Shown here piece after piece: positions 51,890 through 59,444 of a DNA stretch of 64,000 nt. Origin of the DNA: Flavobacterium seoulense (lineage in GTDB: Bacteria; Bacteroidota; Bacteroidia; Flavobacteriales; Flavobacteriaceae); NCBI RefSeq assembly GCF_000695795.1, contig NZ_JNCA01000001.1:62001-126000 (forward strand). Reading direction: 5' to 3'. The position numbers were made by a program, and so were the translations under genes. The first letter of the stretch is position 1. The number at the start of each line of letters is the position of its first letter. Under the pieces are notes generated by a model, which did not search any database, was not told where the DNA came from, and saw nothing but the letters and a program-made list of their open reading frames with translations.

Positions 51890-52429
51890 TTATTCTCTTT
51901 TAATCTCGTGTCCTGTGAATTCTTCTAAAACTGTAAACATTTCTTCAACAGAAAGAACTTCAGTATCAGGATGTGATTTTAAAAAAGCAGCGTTCAATGC
52001 AACAAGATTTTCTTCCAGTTCAAAAAATGTATCGTTATTTAATGCATCTCTAACAGGATTTACGCCTTCCAGTTTTCCTTTTAAAAATTTAGCCAATTTT
52101 ACGCTACTCATTAAACGAACTTTTTTAGCCTGTTCCTGAAATAATTCCAAATGATTATTGGCGCCAATTAACTGTAAACCTTCTTCAATTAATTCATTCA
52201 ATTCTTTGTTCCAACCCGAATTGTAAACAAATTGGGCAAAATTTCCCTGAGTGTATTGAGAGTAATAATAATCCAGATAATAACTTGTTAAAGCATCTTC
52301 GTGAATCAAATCGTCGTCGATTTTTTCCTCACGCATCAGGTTAATTACCGAAATATTCGAATTGACAATGTCTTGAGGATTTTCGCTATTGGCTGCGTTT
52401 TCTGAGATTATGATTCTGCCGAATTCCAT
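51890..52429 (-). CDS. DUF4375 (DMP19-like) family protein
   Basis: This 179-residue acidic cytoplasmic protein has the segment YYLDYYYSQYTQGNFAQFVYNSG, followed by WNKELNELIEEGLQLIGA, which fits the DMP19/DUF4375 helical family. In Neisseria a member of this family mimics DNA and inhibits HU-like proteins; the general role of the family is unknown. The last third (from about 125) is a separate helical region ending HEIKRE. It is divergent from the MntA-like gene 90 bp away. Confidence 0.72.
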   Translation of the reverse strand: MEFGRIIISENAANSENPQDIVNSNISVINLMREEKIDDDLIHEDALTSYYLDYYYSQYTQGNFAQFVYNSGWNKELNELIEEGLQLIGANNHLELFQEQAKKVRLMSSVKLAKFLKGKLEGVNPVRDALNNDTFFELEENLVALNAAFLKSHPDTEVLSVEEMFTVLEEFTGHEIKRE

Positions 52430-52518
52430 TGGATTACTTTTTAAAGTGTGGACGGCAAATTTCGGGTAAAATCCTGTAACTAATCAAGTTTTTCAAAAAA
52501 ATAAATTATCTTAGCAGT

Positions 52519-52854
52519 ATGAGAATGAAAGAGACCATACAATTAAAATTAGCTGAATTTTTAAACTTGTGTAAAAGTCATAAGGTTAAGAATATTTATG
52601 CTTTTGGTTCTGCGGTTAATGGAAATTTCAACGAAGAATCTAGTGATATTGACTTGCTTATTGAAATTGATAGCGAAGATCCAGTGGAACGTGGTGAAAA
52701 CCTAATGGATATTTGGGATAAATTCGAAGATTTTTTTCAACGAAAAGTAGACTTACTAACTCATTCCTCTATTAAAAATCCAATTCTTAGAAAAAGCATA
52801 GATACTACCAAAATTTTACTTTATGACGGAAAAGAGCAAAAAGTATCTTTCTGA
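52519..52854 (+). CDS. mntA: MNT-type nucleotidyltransferase antitoxin (MntA-like)
   Basis: This 111-residue minimal nucleotidyltransferase has the Gly-Ser and Asp-x-Asp pair of the polymerase-beta superfamily: Gly30-Ser31 in YAFGSAVNG and Asp43/Asp45 in SSDIDLLIE, with the third acidic residue in KVDLLTHSS. In MntA-HepT modules this enzyme adds AMP to a tyrosine of the HEPN toxin and so switches it off. It overlaps the HepT-like frame by 32 bp, the usual arrangement. Because the toxin gene is frameshifted here, the antitoxin may now be free of its partner. (This mntA is unrelated to manganese.). Confidence 0.85.
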   Translation: MRMKETIQLKLAEFLNLCKSHKVKNIYAFGSAVNGNFNEESSDIDLLIEIDSEDPVERGENLMDIWDKFEDFFQRKVDLLTHSSIKNPILRKSIDTTKILLYDGKEQKVSF

Positions 52855-53156
52855 TGTTTTGATAGCAATAGACTTAGTACGTCAATTCACTGTTGATATT
52901 GCCGATTTTAACAGCTACGAAAAAGATCTAAAAACTCAAAGTGCTGTCGAAAGACAATTAGTTATTATCGGGGAAGCTCTAAATAAACTAAGACAAAACT
53001 CAATCTGATTTTACAATTGAAAACGACAAACAAATCATCGGTTTTCGTAATCGTTTAGTCCATGCTTATGATAGTATAGATAATTCGATTGTTTGGGCAA
53101 TTATCCATCGTCATCTAGAAAAGTTGAAAGAAGAAATCGAAAATTTACAAGAATAA
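52823..53156 (+). pseudogene. hepT: HepT-like (DUF86 HEPN) toxin, frameshifted
   Basis: The gene starts inside the end of the MNT gene. The first frame gives 61 residues (MTEKSKKYLSDVLIAIDLVR on through GEALNKLRQ) and hits TGA at 53006. The next frame (from about 53004, one base ahead) continues with SDFTIENDK and the complete toxin signature RNRLVHAY (53046-53069), that is R-x4-H-x-Y, to TAA at 53154. Joined, the protein is about 110 residues, the normal DUF86 length. Removing one A from the AAAA run near 52994-52997 restores the frame. The cause is either an inactivating mutation, which can be tolerated in toxin genes, or a sequencing error in a short A-run. The signature is otherwise intact, so the loss is recent. 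Confidence 0.85.
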
Positions 53157-53181
53157 ATTTTTAGATTTAATAAAAGAAGAT

Positions 53182-53352
53182 TTATTCAGCATTAGTTTCA
53201 CTGCTGTTTTTTTGCTGATTGATTTTGGCAACCAAAGCTTTCAAACGCAAGGCTTTTGCTGCTTTCTCTTCTTGCAGTTTCGCCTTTTTTCGATTCAATA
53301 ATTTGGTATGTAAAGCCTTGTTTTTGGTATTTTTTTCAGGACCTTTTGGCAT
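53182..53352 (-). CDS. Small Lys/Ala-rich basic protein
   Basis: A 56-residue frame, ATG at 53352 to TAA at 53182, encodes a highly charged protein (MPKGPEKNTKNKALHTKLLN, then a helical RKKAKLQEEKAAKALRLKALV run). It has no membrane part. Such small basic proteins are common in Bacteroidota and could bind nucleic acids or ribosomes, but I do not recognise the family. The clean ATG and the absence of competing frames support a real gene. Confidence 0.6.
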   Translation of the reverse strand: MPKGPEKNTKNKALHTKLLNRKKAKLQEEKAAKALRLKALVAKINQQKNSSETNAE

Positions 53353-53406
53353 GATTTATTTTCTTTAAATCCGTTCGCAAAGATAGGGGAAAAGAGATTT
53401 GTAATT

Positions 53407-53913
53407 TTATTTAAGCACTTTTTCGTAGGCTTTTCTTGGTGCTCCTCTAAAAAACACTTCACCACATAAGGTATAGTTTAGGTTTTCGAAAATTTTCATC
53501 ATTGCAAAATTGTCAAAATTAGTATCGGCTTTGATGCTGTAAATTTTGTTTTGAAGTGCAAAATCTTCTACATAATTCATAATCTTTTTGGCGAGACCTT
53601 TACCCAAATAATTTTCATCAATTGCTACTCGGTGTATAACAACAAAATCATCATTTGTCAACCACTTTCCTTCAATAGCTTCATAGGCAGGTTCGTTATT
53701 AATCATCACGGCAACATATCCTATGATTGTTTCTTCTTCAACTAATACAAAACCATATCCTTTTTCAATGTCATTTTTTACCACGTTTAGATTTGGATAA
53801 CCATCCTGCCATTGATTACTTCCATCATTTTTTCTTCTAATAATGGCTTGTTGTAATAGCTTCCAAATCGAATCTGCGTCAGGTATTTCGGCTTTTCTAA
53901 AGGTATATTGCAT
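53407..53913 (-). CDS. GNAT family N-acetyltransferase
   Basis: This 168-residue cytoplasmic acetyltransferase has the GNAT motif A around VHRVAIDENYLGKGLAKKIMNYV (shortened to RVAIDENYLGKGLAKKI) with the acetyl-CoA pyrophosphate loop, and motif B FENLNYTLCGE. Domain order is normal for the family and the substrate is unknown. It lies divergent from metG with 180 bp between them. Confidence 0.88.
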   Translation of the reverse strand: MQYTFRKAEIPDADSIWKLLQQAIIRRKNDGSNQWQDGYPNLNVVKNDIEKGYGFVLVEEETIIGYVAVMINNEPAYEAIEGKWLTNDDFVVIHRVAIDENYLGKGLAKKIMNYVEDFALQNKIYSIKADTNFDNFAMMKIFENLNYTLCGEVFFRGAPRKAYEKVLK

Positions 53914-54066
53914 CTTTGATTTCTTTTTTCAAATATAAAAATTAATCTTATTAGCATTGGAGTTTTTGATTGGGAAATCCTTTTACTTTTTTCTTTAAAA
54001 ATAGAAAGATTGCAATGTCCAGAAGTTTCGGGAGTGGTAAATAGCTCCAAATAAAATTGGATTCCT

Positions 54067-54074
54067 TATTTTTG
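54067..54074 (+). promoter_or_regulatory. -7 promoter element of metG
   Basis: TATTTTTG fits TANNTTTG and lies 20 bp before the ATG at 54094. Confidence 0.45.
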
Positions 54075-54093
54075 CGCTCTATAAAATTGAATT

Positions 54094-56154
54094 ATGCTAC
54101 AGAATCCAGAAAGATATACCATTACGGCGGCGTTGCCTTATACTAACGGACCAATTCATATTGGGCATTTGGCGGGTGTTTACGTGCCTTCGGACATCTA
54201 TTCCAGATATTTAAGATTACAAGGAAGAGACGTTTTGTTTGTTTGCGGAAGCGACGAACATGGAGTTGCCATTTCGATGAAAGCTAAAAAAGAGGGCATT
54301 ACACCTCAGGAAGTTATTGATAAATACGATGGAATTATCCGTAAATCGTTTTCTGATTTTGGAATTGCATTTGATAATTATTCTCGAACTTCAGCTAAAA
54401 TTCACCATGATACGGCTTCGGAATTTTTTAAAAAATTATATGATAAAGGTGATTTTATCGAAGAAGTTACGGAACAATTGTATGATGCTAAAGCAGATCA
54501 ATTTTTGGCAGATCGTTTTGTAATTGGAACTTGTCCAAAATGTGGCAACGAAGAAGCATATGGCGACCAATGCGAAAAATGTGGTTCGACTTTGAATGCT
54601 ACCGATTTGATTAATCCAAAATCGACTATTACGGGAGAAACTCCTATTTTGAAATCGACAAAACACTGGTTTTTACCATTGGATAGATACGATGCCTTTT
54701 TGAGAGAATGGATTCTTGAAGGACATAAAAACGACTGGAAACCTAATGTTTTTGGTCAGGTCAAATCCTGGATTGACGGTGGATTAGAGCCTCGTGCGGT
54801 AACCCGTGATTTGGATTGGGGAATTGATGTTCCTGTGGAAGGTGCCGAAGGAAAGAAATTATACGTTTGGTTTGATGCTCCTATTGGATACATTTCGTCA
54901 ACTAAAGAATGGGCTGCGAGAGAGGGAAAAGACTGGGAACCGTACTGGAAAGATGAAAAGACGAAGTTGGTTCACTTCATTGGGAAAGACAATATTGTTT
55001 TCCATTGCGTGATTTTTCCAGCGATGTTAAAAGCCGAAGGAAGCTATATTTTGCCTGACAATGTTCCTGCAAATGAATTCCTGAACTTAGAAGGAAATAA
55101 ATTATCGACTTCTAAAAACTGGGCAGTTTGGTTGCATGAATATTTGGAAGAATTCCCAAATCAGCAGGATGTTTTGCGTTATGCTTTGACTTCGAATGCA
55201 CCAGAAACAAAAGACAATGATTTTACCTGGAAAGATTTTCAGGCTAGAAATAATAACGAGTTAGTAGCGATTTTTGGAAATTTCATTAATCGTGTGGTGG
55301 TTTTGACTAATAAATATTATGAAGGAATTGTTCCTGTTCCAAATGAATTTTCGGAAGTAGACGAACAAACTTTAGCAGAATTAAAAGCGTATCCAGCAGT
55401 AATTTCGAGCTCAGTGGAACGTTATAGATTCCGTGAAGCTTTGAGCGAAATGATGAATGTTGCCCGTTTAGGAAATAAATACCTGGCTGACGAAGAGCCT
55501 TGGAAAATGATAAAAATGGATGAAGAACGTACCAAAACTCAGATGTATGTGGCATTGCAAATAGCTGCTGCTTTAAGCGTTTTATGTGAGCCGTTTTTAC
55601 CTTTCACCGCTGCTAAGTTGACTCGTGTTTTAAAAATCGAAGATAGATTAAACTGGGATGCAATTGCTGAAAATTCAGATTTAATGCCTGCTGGTCATCA
55701 AATAGGCGAAGCAGAATTATTATTTGCAAAAATTGAAGACGAAGCAATTCAAAAACAAATAGACAAACTGGAAGCTACAAAAACAGCAAATTTAGCAGAA
55801 AATAAAGAGGTTGAGCCGCAAAAAGATTTGATTCAATTTGAAGATTTTGCTAAAATGGATATTCGTGTAGGAACAATTTTGGAAGCTGAAAAAATGCCAA
55901 AAGCAAACAAATTACTGATTTTAAAAGTAGATACGGGAATTGATGTTCGTACGATTGTTTCCGGAATTGCTGAGAGTTTCAAACCAGAAGATATTATTGG
56001 AAAACGAGTAACTGTTTTAGTAAATCTTGCTCCAAGAGCGCTTCGTGGTGTAGAAAGTCAGGGAATGATTTTGATGACCAATAACGCCGAAGGAAAATTG
56101 GTTTTCGTAAATCCGGATGCTGATGGAGTAGGGAATGGAGAGACAATAAATTAA
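54094..56154 (+). CDS. metG: Methionyl-tRNA synthetase
   Basis: This 686-residue class I synthetase contains the HIGH motif in [10 protein letters not shown], a zinc-binding connective peptide with two Cys pairs ([18 protein letters not shown]), the KMSKS equivalent KLSTSKN (about 345) and a C-terminal tRNA-binding domain of the EMAP/Arc1p type (about 580-686, [15 protein letters not shown] and [17 protein letters not shown]), which makes it a dimer. It charges both initiator and elongator tRNA-Met in the cytoplasm. Length and motifs are normal, and a hairpin closes the transcript. Confidence 0.97.
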   Translation: MLQNPERYTITAALPYTNGPIHIGHLAGVYVPSDIYSRYLRLQGRDVLFVCGSDEHGVAISMKAKKEGITPQEVIDKYDGIIRKSFSDFGIAFDNYSRTSAKIHHDTASEFFKKLYDKGDFIEEVTEQLYDAKADQFLADRFVIGTCPKCGNEEAYGDQCEKCGSTLNATDLINPKSTITGETPILKSTKHWFLPLDRYDAFLREWILEGHKNDWKPNVFGQVKSWIDGGLEPRAVTRDLDWGIDVPVEGAEGKKLYVWFDAPIGYISSTKEWAAREGKDWEPYWKDEKTKLVHFIGKDNIVFHCVIFPAMLKAEGSYILPDNVPANEFLNLEGNKLSTSKNWAVWLHEYLEEFPNQQDVLRYALTSNAPETKDNDFTWKDFQARNNNELVAIFGNFINRVVVLTNKYYEGIVPVPNEFSEVDEQTLAELKAYPAVISSSVERYRFREALSEMMNVARLGNKYLADEEPWKMIKMDEERTKTQMYVALQIAAALSVLCEPFLPFTAAKLTRVLKIEDRLNWDAIAENSDLMPAGHQIGEAELLFAKIEDEAIQKQIDKLEATKTANLAENKEVEPQKDLIQFEDFAKMDIRVGTILEAEKMPKANKLLILKVDTGIDVRTIVSGIAESFKPEDIIGKRVTVLVNLAPRALRGVESQGMILMTNNAEGKLVFVNPDADGVGNGETIN

Positions 56155-56179
56155 ACGAAATACAATCATAAATTATACT

Positions 56180-56214
56180 CAATTGCCACAATTTTTACGT
56201 GGCAATTGGTTTTT
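56180..56214 (+). terminator. Terminator of metG
   Basis: CAATTGCCAC (56180-56189) pairs with GTGGCAATTG (56199-56208) around a nine-base loop and is followed by GTTTTTAT. It ends 17 bp before the next ATG, so the following gene may partly depend on read-through. Confidence 0.8.
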
Positions 56215-56230
56215 ATAAGGAGTAGTAAAT

Positions 56231-57115
56231 ATGAATAATGCAAAACCCAAATTAGCTTTAGCGCTTGGAATACTTTGTATTTCTATATTTCCTATTTTAG
56301 TTCGACTGCATTTAACAAGTGGATTGATTTCTGCATTTTATCGAATGTTTATTGCTGCTGTTCTCTTATTACCTTATGTAATATTTAGCGGAAAATTCAA
56401 ACTGCCACATCATAGGATTACATTCCTTGCAGTAGTTGGTGGTCTTGTATTTGCGACAGATATTGCTATTTGGAATATCGCTATTCAAAAATCAAGTGCA
56501 ACACAAGCTACTTTATTAGCTAATTTATCGCCGGTTTGGGTTGGCATCGGTTCATTTTTAGTTTTGAAGAACAAACCATCAGTTAACTTTTGGATTGGAA
56601 CCGCAATCGCTCTTTTTGGGATGGTAACTTTAGTAGGTTATGAAACTTTTGTTCAATTTAACTTTGATTTGGCTTTTATATTAGCGATTTTGTCGGGAAT
56701 GTTATATGCTACCTACATCTTGATTAGTAAAAACCTATTGACTAAAGTAGATATTCTTTCGTTTATGAGTATTGTTTTAGTTTCATCGAGTTTGTTTCTG
56801 GGTTTGGTTTGTATTATTTCAGAAGAAAATTTTACCGGATTTTCTAATACGGCTTGGATGGTATTATTTATACAAGGTGCTATTTGTCAGCTGATGGCTT
56901 GGTTGTTAATTAGTTACTCAACGCAGCATTTGCAGGCAACAAGAGTTTCACTTAGTTTGTTAGGACAAGCGGTTTTAGCAACTCTGCTGGCGTGGATTTT
57001 CTTAGACGAAAAAATGAGTTGGTTTAGGATTATTGGTGCCGTTTTTCTACTTTTAGGAATACGAATCACTTTTTATAACAAACCCATTGGATTTAAAAAT
57101 TTAAAACAAATATGA
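56231..57115 (+). CDS. DMT superfamily (EamA) transporter
   Basis: This 294-residue inner-membrane protein has ten predicted membrane helices in two homologous halves, each with an EamA domain (about 5-135 and 148-285). The first half ends ATLLANLSPVWVGIGSFLVL and the second contains QLMAWLLISYSTQHLQATRVSL-type phrases. Family members export metabolites such as amino acids or their derivatives; the cargo is unknown here. It overlaps the HAD gene by four bases (ATGA), so they form an operon. Confidence 0.88.
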   Translation: MNNAKPKLALALGILCISIFPILVRLHLTSGLISAFYRMFIAAVLLLPYVIFSGKFKLPHHRITFLAVVGGLVFATDIAIWNIAIQKSSATQATLLANLSPVWVGIGSFLVLKNKPSVNFWIGTAIALFGMVTLVGYETFVQFNFDLAFILAILSGMLYATYILISKNLLTKVDILSFMSIVLVSSSLFLGLVCIISEENFTGFSNTAWMVLFIQGAICQLMAWLLISYSTQHLQATRVSLSLLGQAVLATLLAWIFLDEKMSWFRIIGAVFLLLGIRITFYNKPIGFKNLKQI

Positions 57116-57795
57116 GCCTAAAAGTAATTGCCTTCGACGCTGATGATACTTTGTTTGTAAACGAAACTTATTTTCTGGAAACCGAAGAAAAGTTTTGTGA
57201 ATTGATGAGCGATTATCTTTCACACAAAAGTATTTCTCAGGAACTTTTTAGAATAGAAATAAAAAATTTACCGATATATGGTTATGGCATCAAAGCTTAT
57301 ATTCTTTCAATGATAGAAGCGGCAATGACAATTTCTGATAATACGATTCCTGTTGAGGTTGTTGCAAAAATAATTCAGTATGGTAAAGAATTGTTAGAGA
57401 AACCAATTGTTTTGCTTGATGGTGTCGAAGAGACGCTGGAGGCTTTGCATGGAAAATACAAACTGGTTGTAGCTACTAAAGGTGATTTGTTAGACCAACG
57501 CCGAAAGTTACACAACTCAGGATTAGGAAAATATTTTCATCATATCGAAGTGATGTCAGACAAGCAGGAACAGGATTATCTTGACCTTATTAAGCGTTTA
57601 GAAATTCAACCTTCCGAATTTTTCATGATTGGAAATTCGTTAAAATCAGATGTTCTGCCTGTTTTAGGTATTGGTGGTTATGCCGCACACGTTCCGTTTC
57701 ATACTACTTGGGCACATGAAAAAATTGATCATGAAGTAAAACACGTGAACTTTAGCGCTTTTGAAAAAATTACAGAGGTTATTTCTCTTTTATAG
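57112..57795 (+). CDS. HAD superfamily hydrolase
   Basis: This 227-residue cytoplasmic phosphatase-like protein shows the HAD motifs in order: motif I AFDADDTLF (Asp9 nucleophile, Asp11), motif II VVATKGD, motif III with K in KRLEIQPSEFFMIGNSLKSDVLP (here split into the KRLE and MIGNSLKSD portions), and a helical cap between I and II. The substrate is unknown. It is coupled to the DMT gene by a four-base overlap, hinting that it may act on a metabolite exported by the transporter. Confidence 0.88.
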   Translation: MSLKVIAFDADDTLFVNETYFLETEEKFCELMSDYLSHKSISQELFRIEIKNLPIYGYGIKAYILSMIEAAMTISDNTIPVEVVAKIIQYGKELLEKPIVLLDGVEETLEALHGKYKLVVATKGDLLDQRRKLHNSGLGKYFHHIEVMSDKQEQDYLDLIKRLEIQPSEFFMIGNSLKSDVLPVLGIGGYAAHVPFHTTWAHEKIDHEVKHVNFSAFEKITEVISLL

Positions 57796-57934
57796 TTTCA
57801 ATATTGGTTTTGATTTTGAAAGTGACTAAATAGATTAAAACTATTACTGCATAAAAATCAAATGGAGTTTGTTGCAGGATTTTTATTTGCTTTTCAGTAA
57901 CTTTACTCTATGTTTAATAAAAATCCATAGAATT

Positions 57935-58453
57935 ATGTTATCAAAGAATATACAAAAAGCGCTAAACTCTCAAATCCGTATTGAAGCAGAGTCTTCTCAA
58001 ACTTATTTATCAATGGCTTGTTGGGCCGAAGTAAACGGATTAGAAGGAATTGCTCAATTTATGTATGCGCAGTCTGATGAAGAACGCGCTCACATGCTTA
58101 AATTGGTTAAATATGTTAACGAAAGAGGCGGACACGCACAAGTTACCGATTTGAAAGCGCCTAAAACGACTTATACGACTTTCAAAGAAATGTTTGAAGC
58201 TTTGTACGAGCACGAACTTTTTGTTTCCAATTCAATTAACGAATTAGTACATATTACTTTTGCTGAAAAAGATTATGCTACTCATAATTTCTTACAATGG
58301 TATGTGTCTGAGCAAATTGAAGAAGAAGCTACAGCAAAAACTATTTTAGATAAAATCAACTTAATTGGTGACGATAAAGGCGGATTGTACTTGTTTGATC
58401 GTGATATTCAGCAACTAACAGTAGTTAGTTCAGCAGCGGTTAGTCCAAAATAA
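57935..58453 (+). CDS. ftnA: Ferritin
   Basis: This protein is 172 residues from the ATG at 57935, preceded in the same frame by a longer open stretch that includes the leader, which I reject because the family starts at MLSKNIQKALN. The di-iron centre residues occur in IRIEAESSQTYLSM, SDEERAHMLKL and EEEATAKTILDKI. It stores iron as ferric mineral in the cytoplasm in a 24-subunit shell. The upstream region contains GACTAAATAG near 57820, half of the MntR-type dyad, too incomplete to call. Confidence 0.93.
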   Translation: MLSKNIQKALNSQIRIEAESSQTYLSMACWAEVNGLEGIAQFMYAQSDEERAHMLKLVKYVNERGGHAQVTDLKAPKTTYTTFKEMFEALYEHELFVSNSINELVHITFAEKDYATHNFLQWYVSEQIEEEATAKTILDKINLIGDDKGGLYLFDRDIQQLTVVSSAAVSPK

Positions 58454-58501
58454 AAAACGTTAAATTTTATTTAGAATATATAAAGATAGCGTTTTTCTCT
58501 T

Positions 58502-58509
58502 TATATTTG
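58502..58509 (+). promoter_or_regulatory. -7 promoter element of the small Lys/Cys-rich gene
   Basis: TATATTTG fits TANNTTTG and lies 25 bp before the GTG start at 58535. Confidence 0.5.
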
Positions 58510-58534
58510 CCTCGGTTTTAAAGCATAAGGAAAG

Positions 58535-58720
58535 GTGAGTAAGAAAGAAAAAGAAAAGGACAAGAAAAAGAAGAAGAAAGACAAAAAGAAAAAAGAAGCT
58601 CTTAATGTCATTAAAAAGGTAGAAAACTGTAAATCTTCTTGTTGCGAAAAGTTCAAAAAATCTGAAAGCAAACGTTGCAAACGTTGTCCTATGTATGATT
58701 TGATTCAAAAAGTAGCTTAA
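58535..58720 (+). CDS. Small protein with Lys-rich N-terminus and Cys-rich C-terminus
   Basis: The frame starts with GTG at 58535, 25 bp after a good -7 element and just after a purine-rich AAGGAAAG, which is unusually clear for this genome. The 61-residue product has an N-terminal run of Lys and Glu (about 1-20) followed by ENCKSSCCEKFKKSE and KRCKRCPMYDLIQ. Six Cys in 30 residues could bind a metal or form disulfides. I do not recognise the family, but the defined promoter, start and terminator make it a real gene. Confidence 0.75.
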   Translation: MSKKEKEKDKKKKKKDKKKKEALNVIKKVENCKSSCCEKFKKSESKRCKRCPMYDLIQKVA

Positions 58721-58731
58721 CTTTATATATA

Positions 58732-58768
58732 AAAACCCATCTCGTTTTTTTAGAACTTGATGGGTTTT
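58732..58768 (+). terminator. Terminator of the Lys/Cys-rich gene
   Basis: AAAACCCATC (58732-58741) pairs with GATGGGTTTT (58759-58768) around a 17-base loop, 11 bp after the stop codon. Confidence 0.8.
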
Positions 58769-58783
58769 CTGTTTTATTACGGG

Positions 58784-58887
58784 TTTTAAACGCAAAGCGT
58801 GTAAATTTTTCCACCACAAATTTCTTTTTGTTCGGTATAAAACTTAGTGAAACTTTCCGAAAATCTTTGTGCTCTTTGCGGTTAAAA
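58784..58887. repeat. Dispersed intergenic repeat, copy 4
   Basis: Phrases AACGCAAAGCGTG, AAAACTTAGTGAAAC and CTCTTTGCGGTTAAA match the family at 12262 and 12725. It lies between convergent genes. Confidence 0.5.
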
Positions 58888-58900
58888 TATTTCGATTAAA

Positions 58901-59236
58901 TTATGGTTTACCTAATAAAAGCAAATCAGAAACCACTACTTCAGTAACATAACGTTTTTCGCCGTTTTTATCTTCATAAGTGCGATGTGTTAATTTGCCT
59001 TCAATAGCAATTTCTTTTCCTTTAGTCACATATTTTTCGATGATTTCGGCAGTTTTTCCCCAGGCTACTAATCGATGCCATTGGGTTTCTTCTACCTTTT
59101 CACCTTTGTCGTTTTTGTAAGTTTCATTAGTCGCTAATGTAAAATTGGCTAACTTTTTTCCTCCGTCAAAATTTTTGATTTCTGGTTCATTTCCTAAATG
59201 ACCTATCAACTGTACTTTGTTTCTTAATGCATTCAT
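58901..59236 (-). CDS. ssb: Single-stranded DNA-binding protein, short form
   Basis: This is 111 residues from the ATG at 59236; a longer upstream frame exists but the family starts at MNALRNKVQLIG. The OB fold has the usual RNKVQLIGHLGNEPE, FTLATNETYK, EETQWHRLVAWGKTAEI and EIAIEGKLTHRTYED segments. It coats single-stranded DNA in replication and repair as a tetramer. It stops at LLLLGKP directly after the OB fold and lacks the disordered linker and acidic tip (DDxPF) that recruits partner enzymes, so it may be an accessory paralogue rather than the main SSB. Confidence 0.9.
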   Translation of the reverse strand: MNALRNKVQLIGHLGNEPEIKNFDGGKKLANFTLATNETYKNDKGEKVEETQWHRLVAWGKTAEIIEKYVTKGKEIAIEGKLTHRTYEDKNGEKRYVTEVVVSDLLLLGKP

Positions 59237-59444
59237 GGCGTATAGTATTAAATTGTTATCATCTGAACTCTTCAGACTTTGTGGATTATAATTATCGAAA
59301 GAGTTTGTTGGCTTTCGACGGTACAAAATTGCAACCACAGCAATACATTATTCGGTTATTAGTTACTTACTTTCGGTTGTAAATAATTGTAAGCGTTTGT
59401 AAACGGATACTTTTTTTTGTATCTTTCAGAAAATCAATTCTTTT

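Noticed and set aside
57815..57835. MntR-type operator before ferritin
   Set aside because: Only a GACTAAA half-site is present; the other arm is missing.
57869..57934. N-terminal extension of ferritin by 22 residues
   Set aside because: The extra part is hydrophobic and not part of the ferritin fold; the ATG at 57935 matches the family start.
59237..59338. Upstream extension of ssb
   Set aside because: Family members begin at the OB fold; the extension has no relation to it and overlaps the promoter region.
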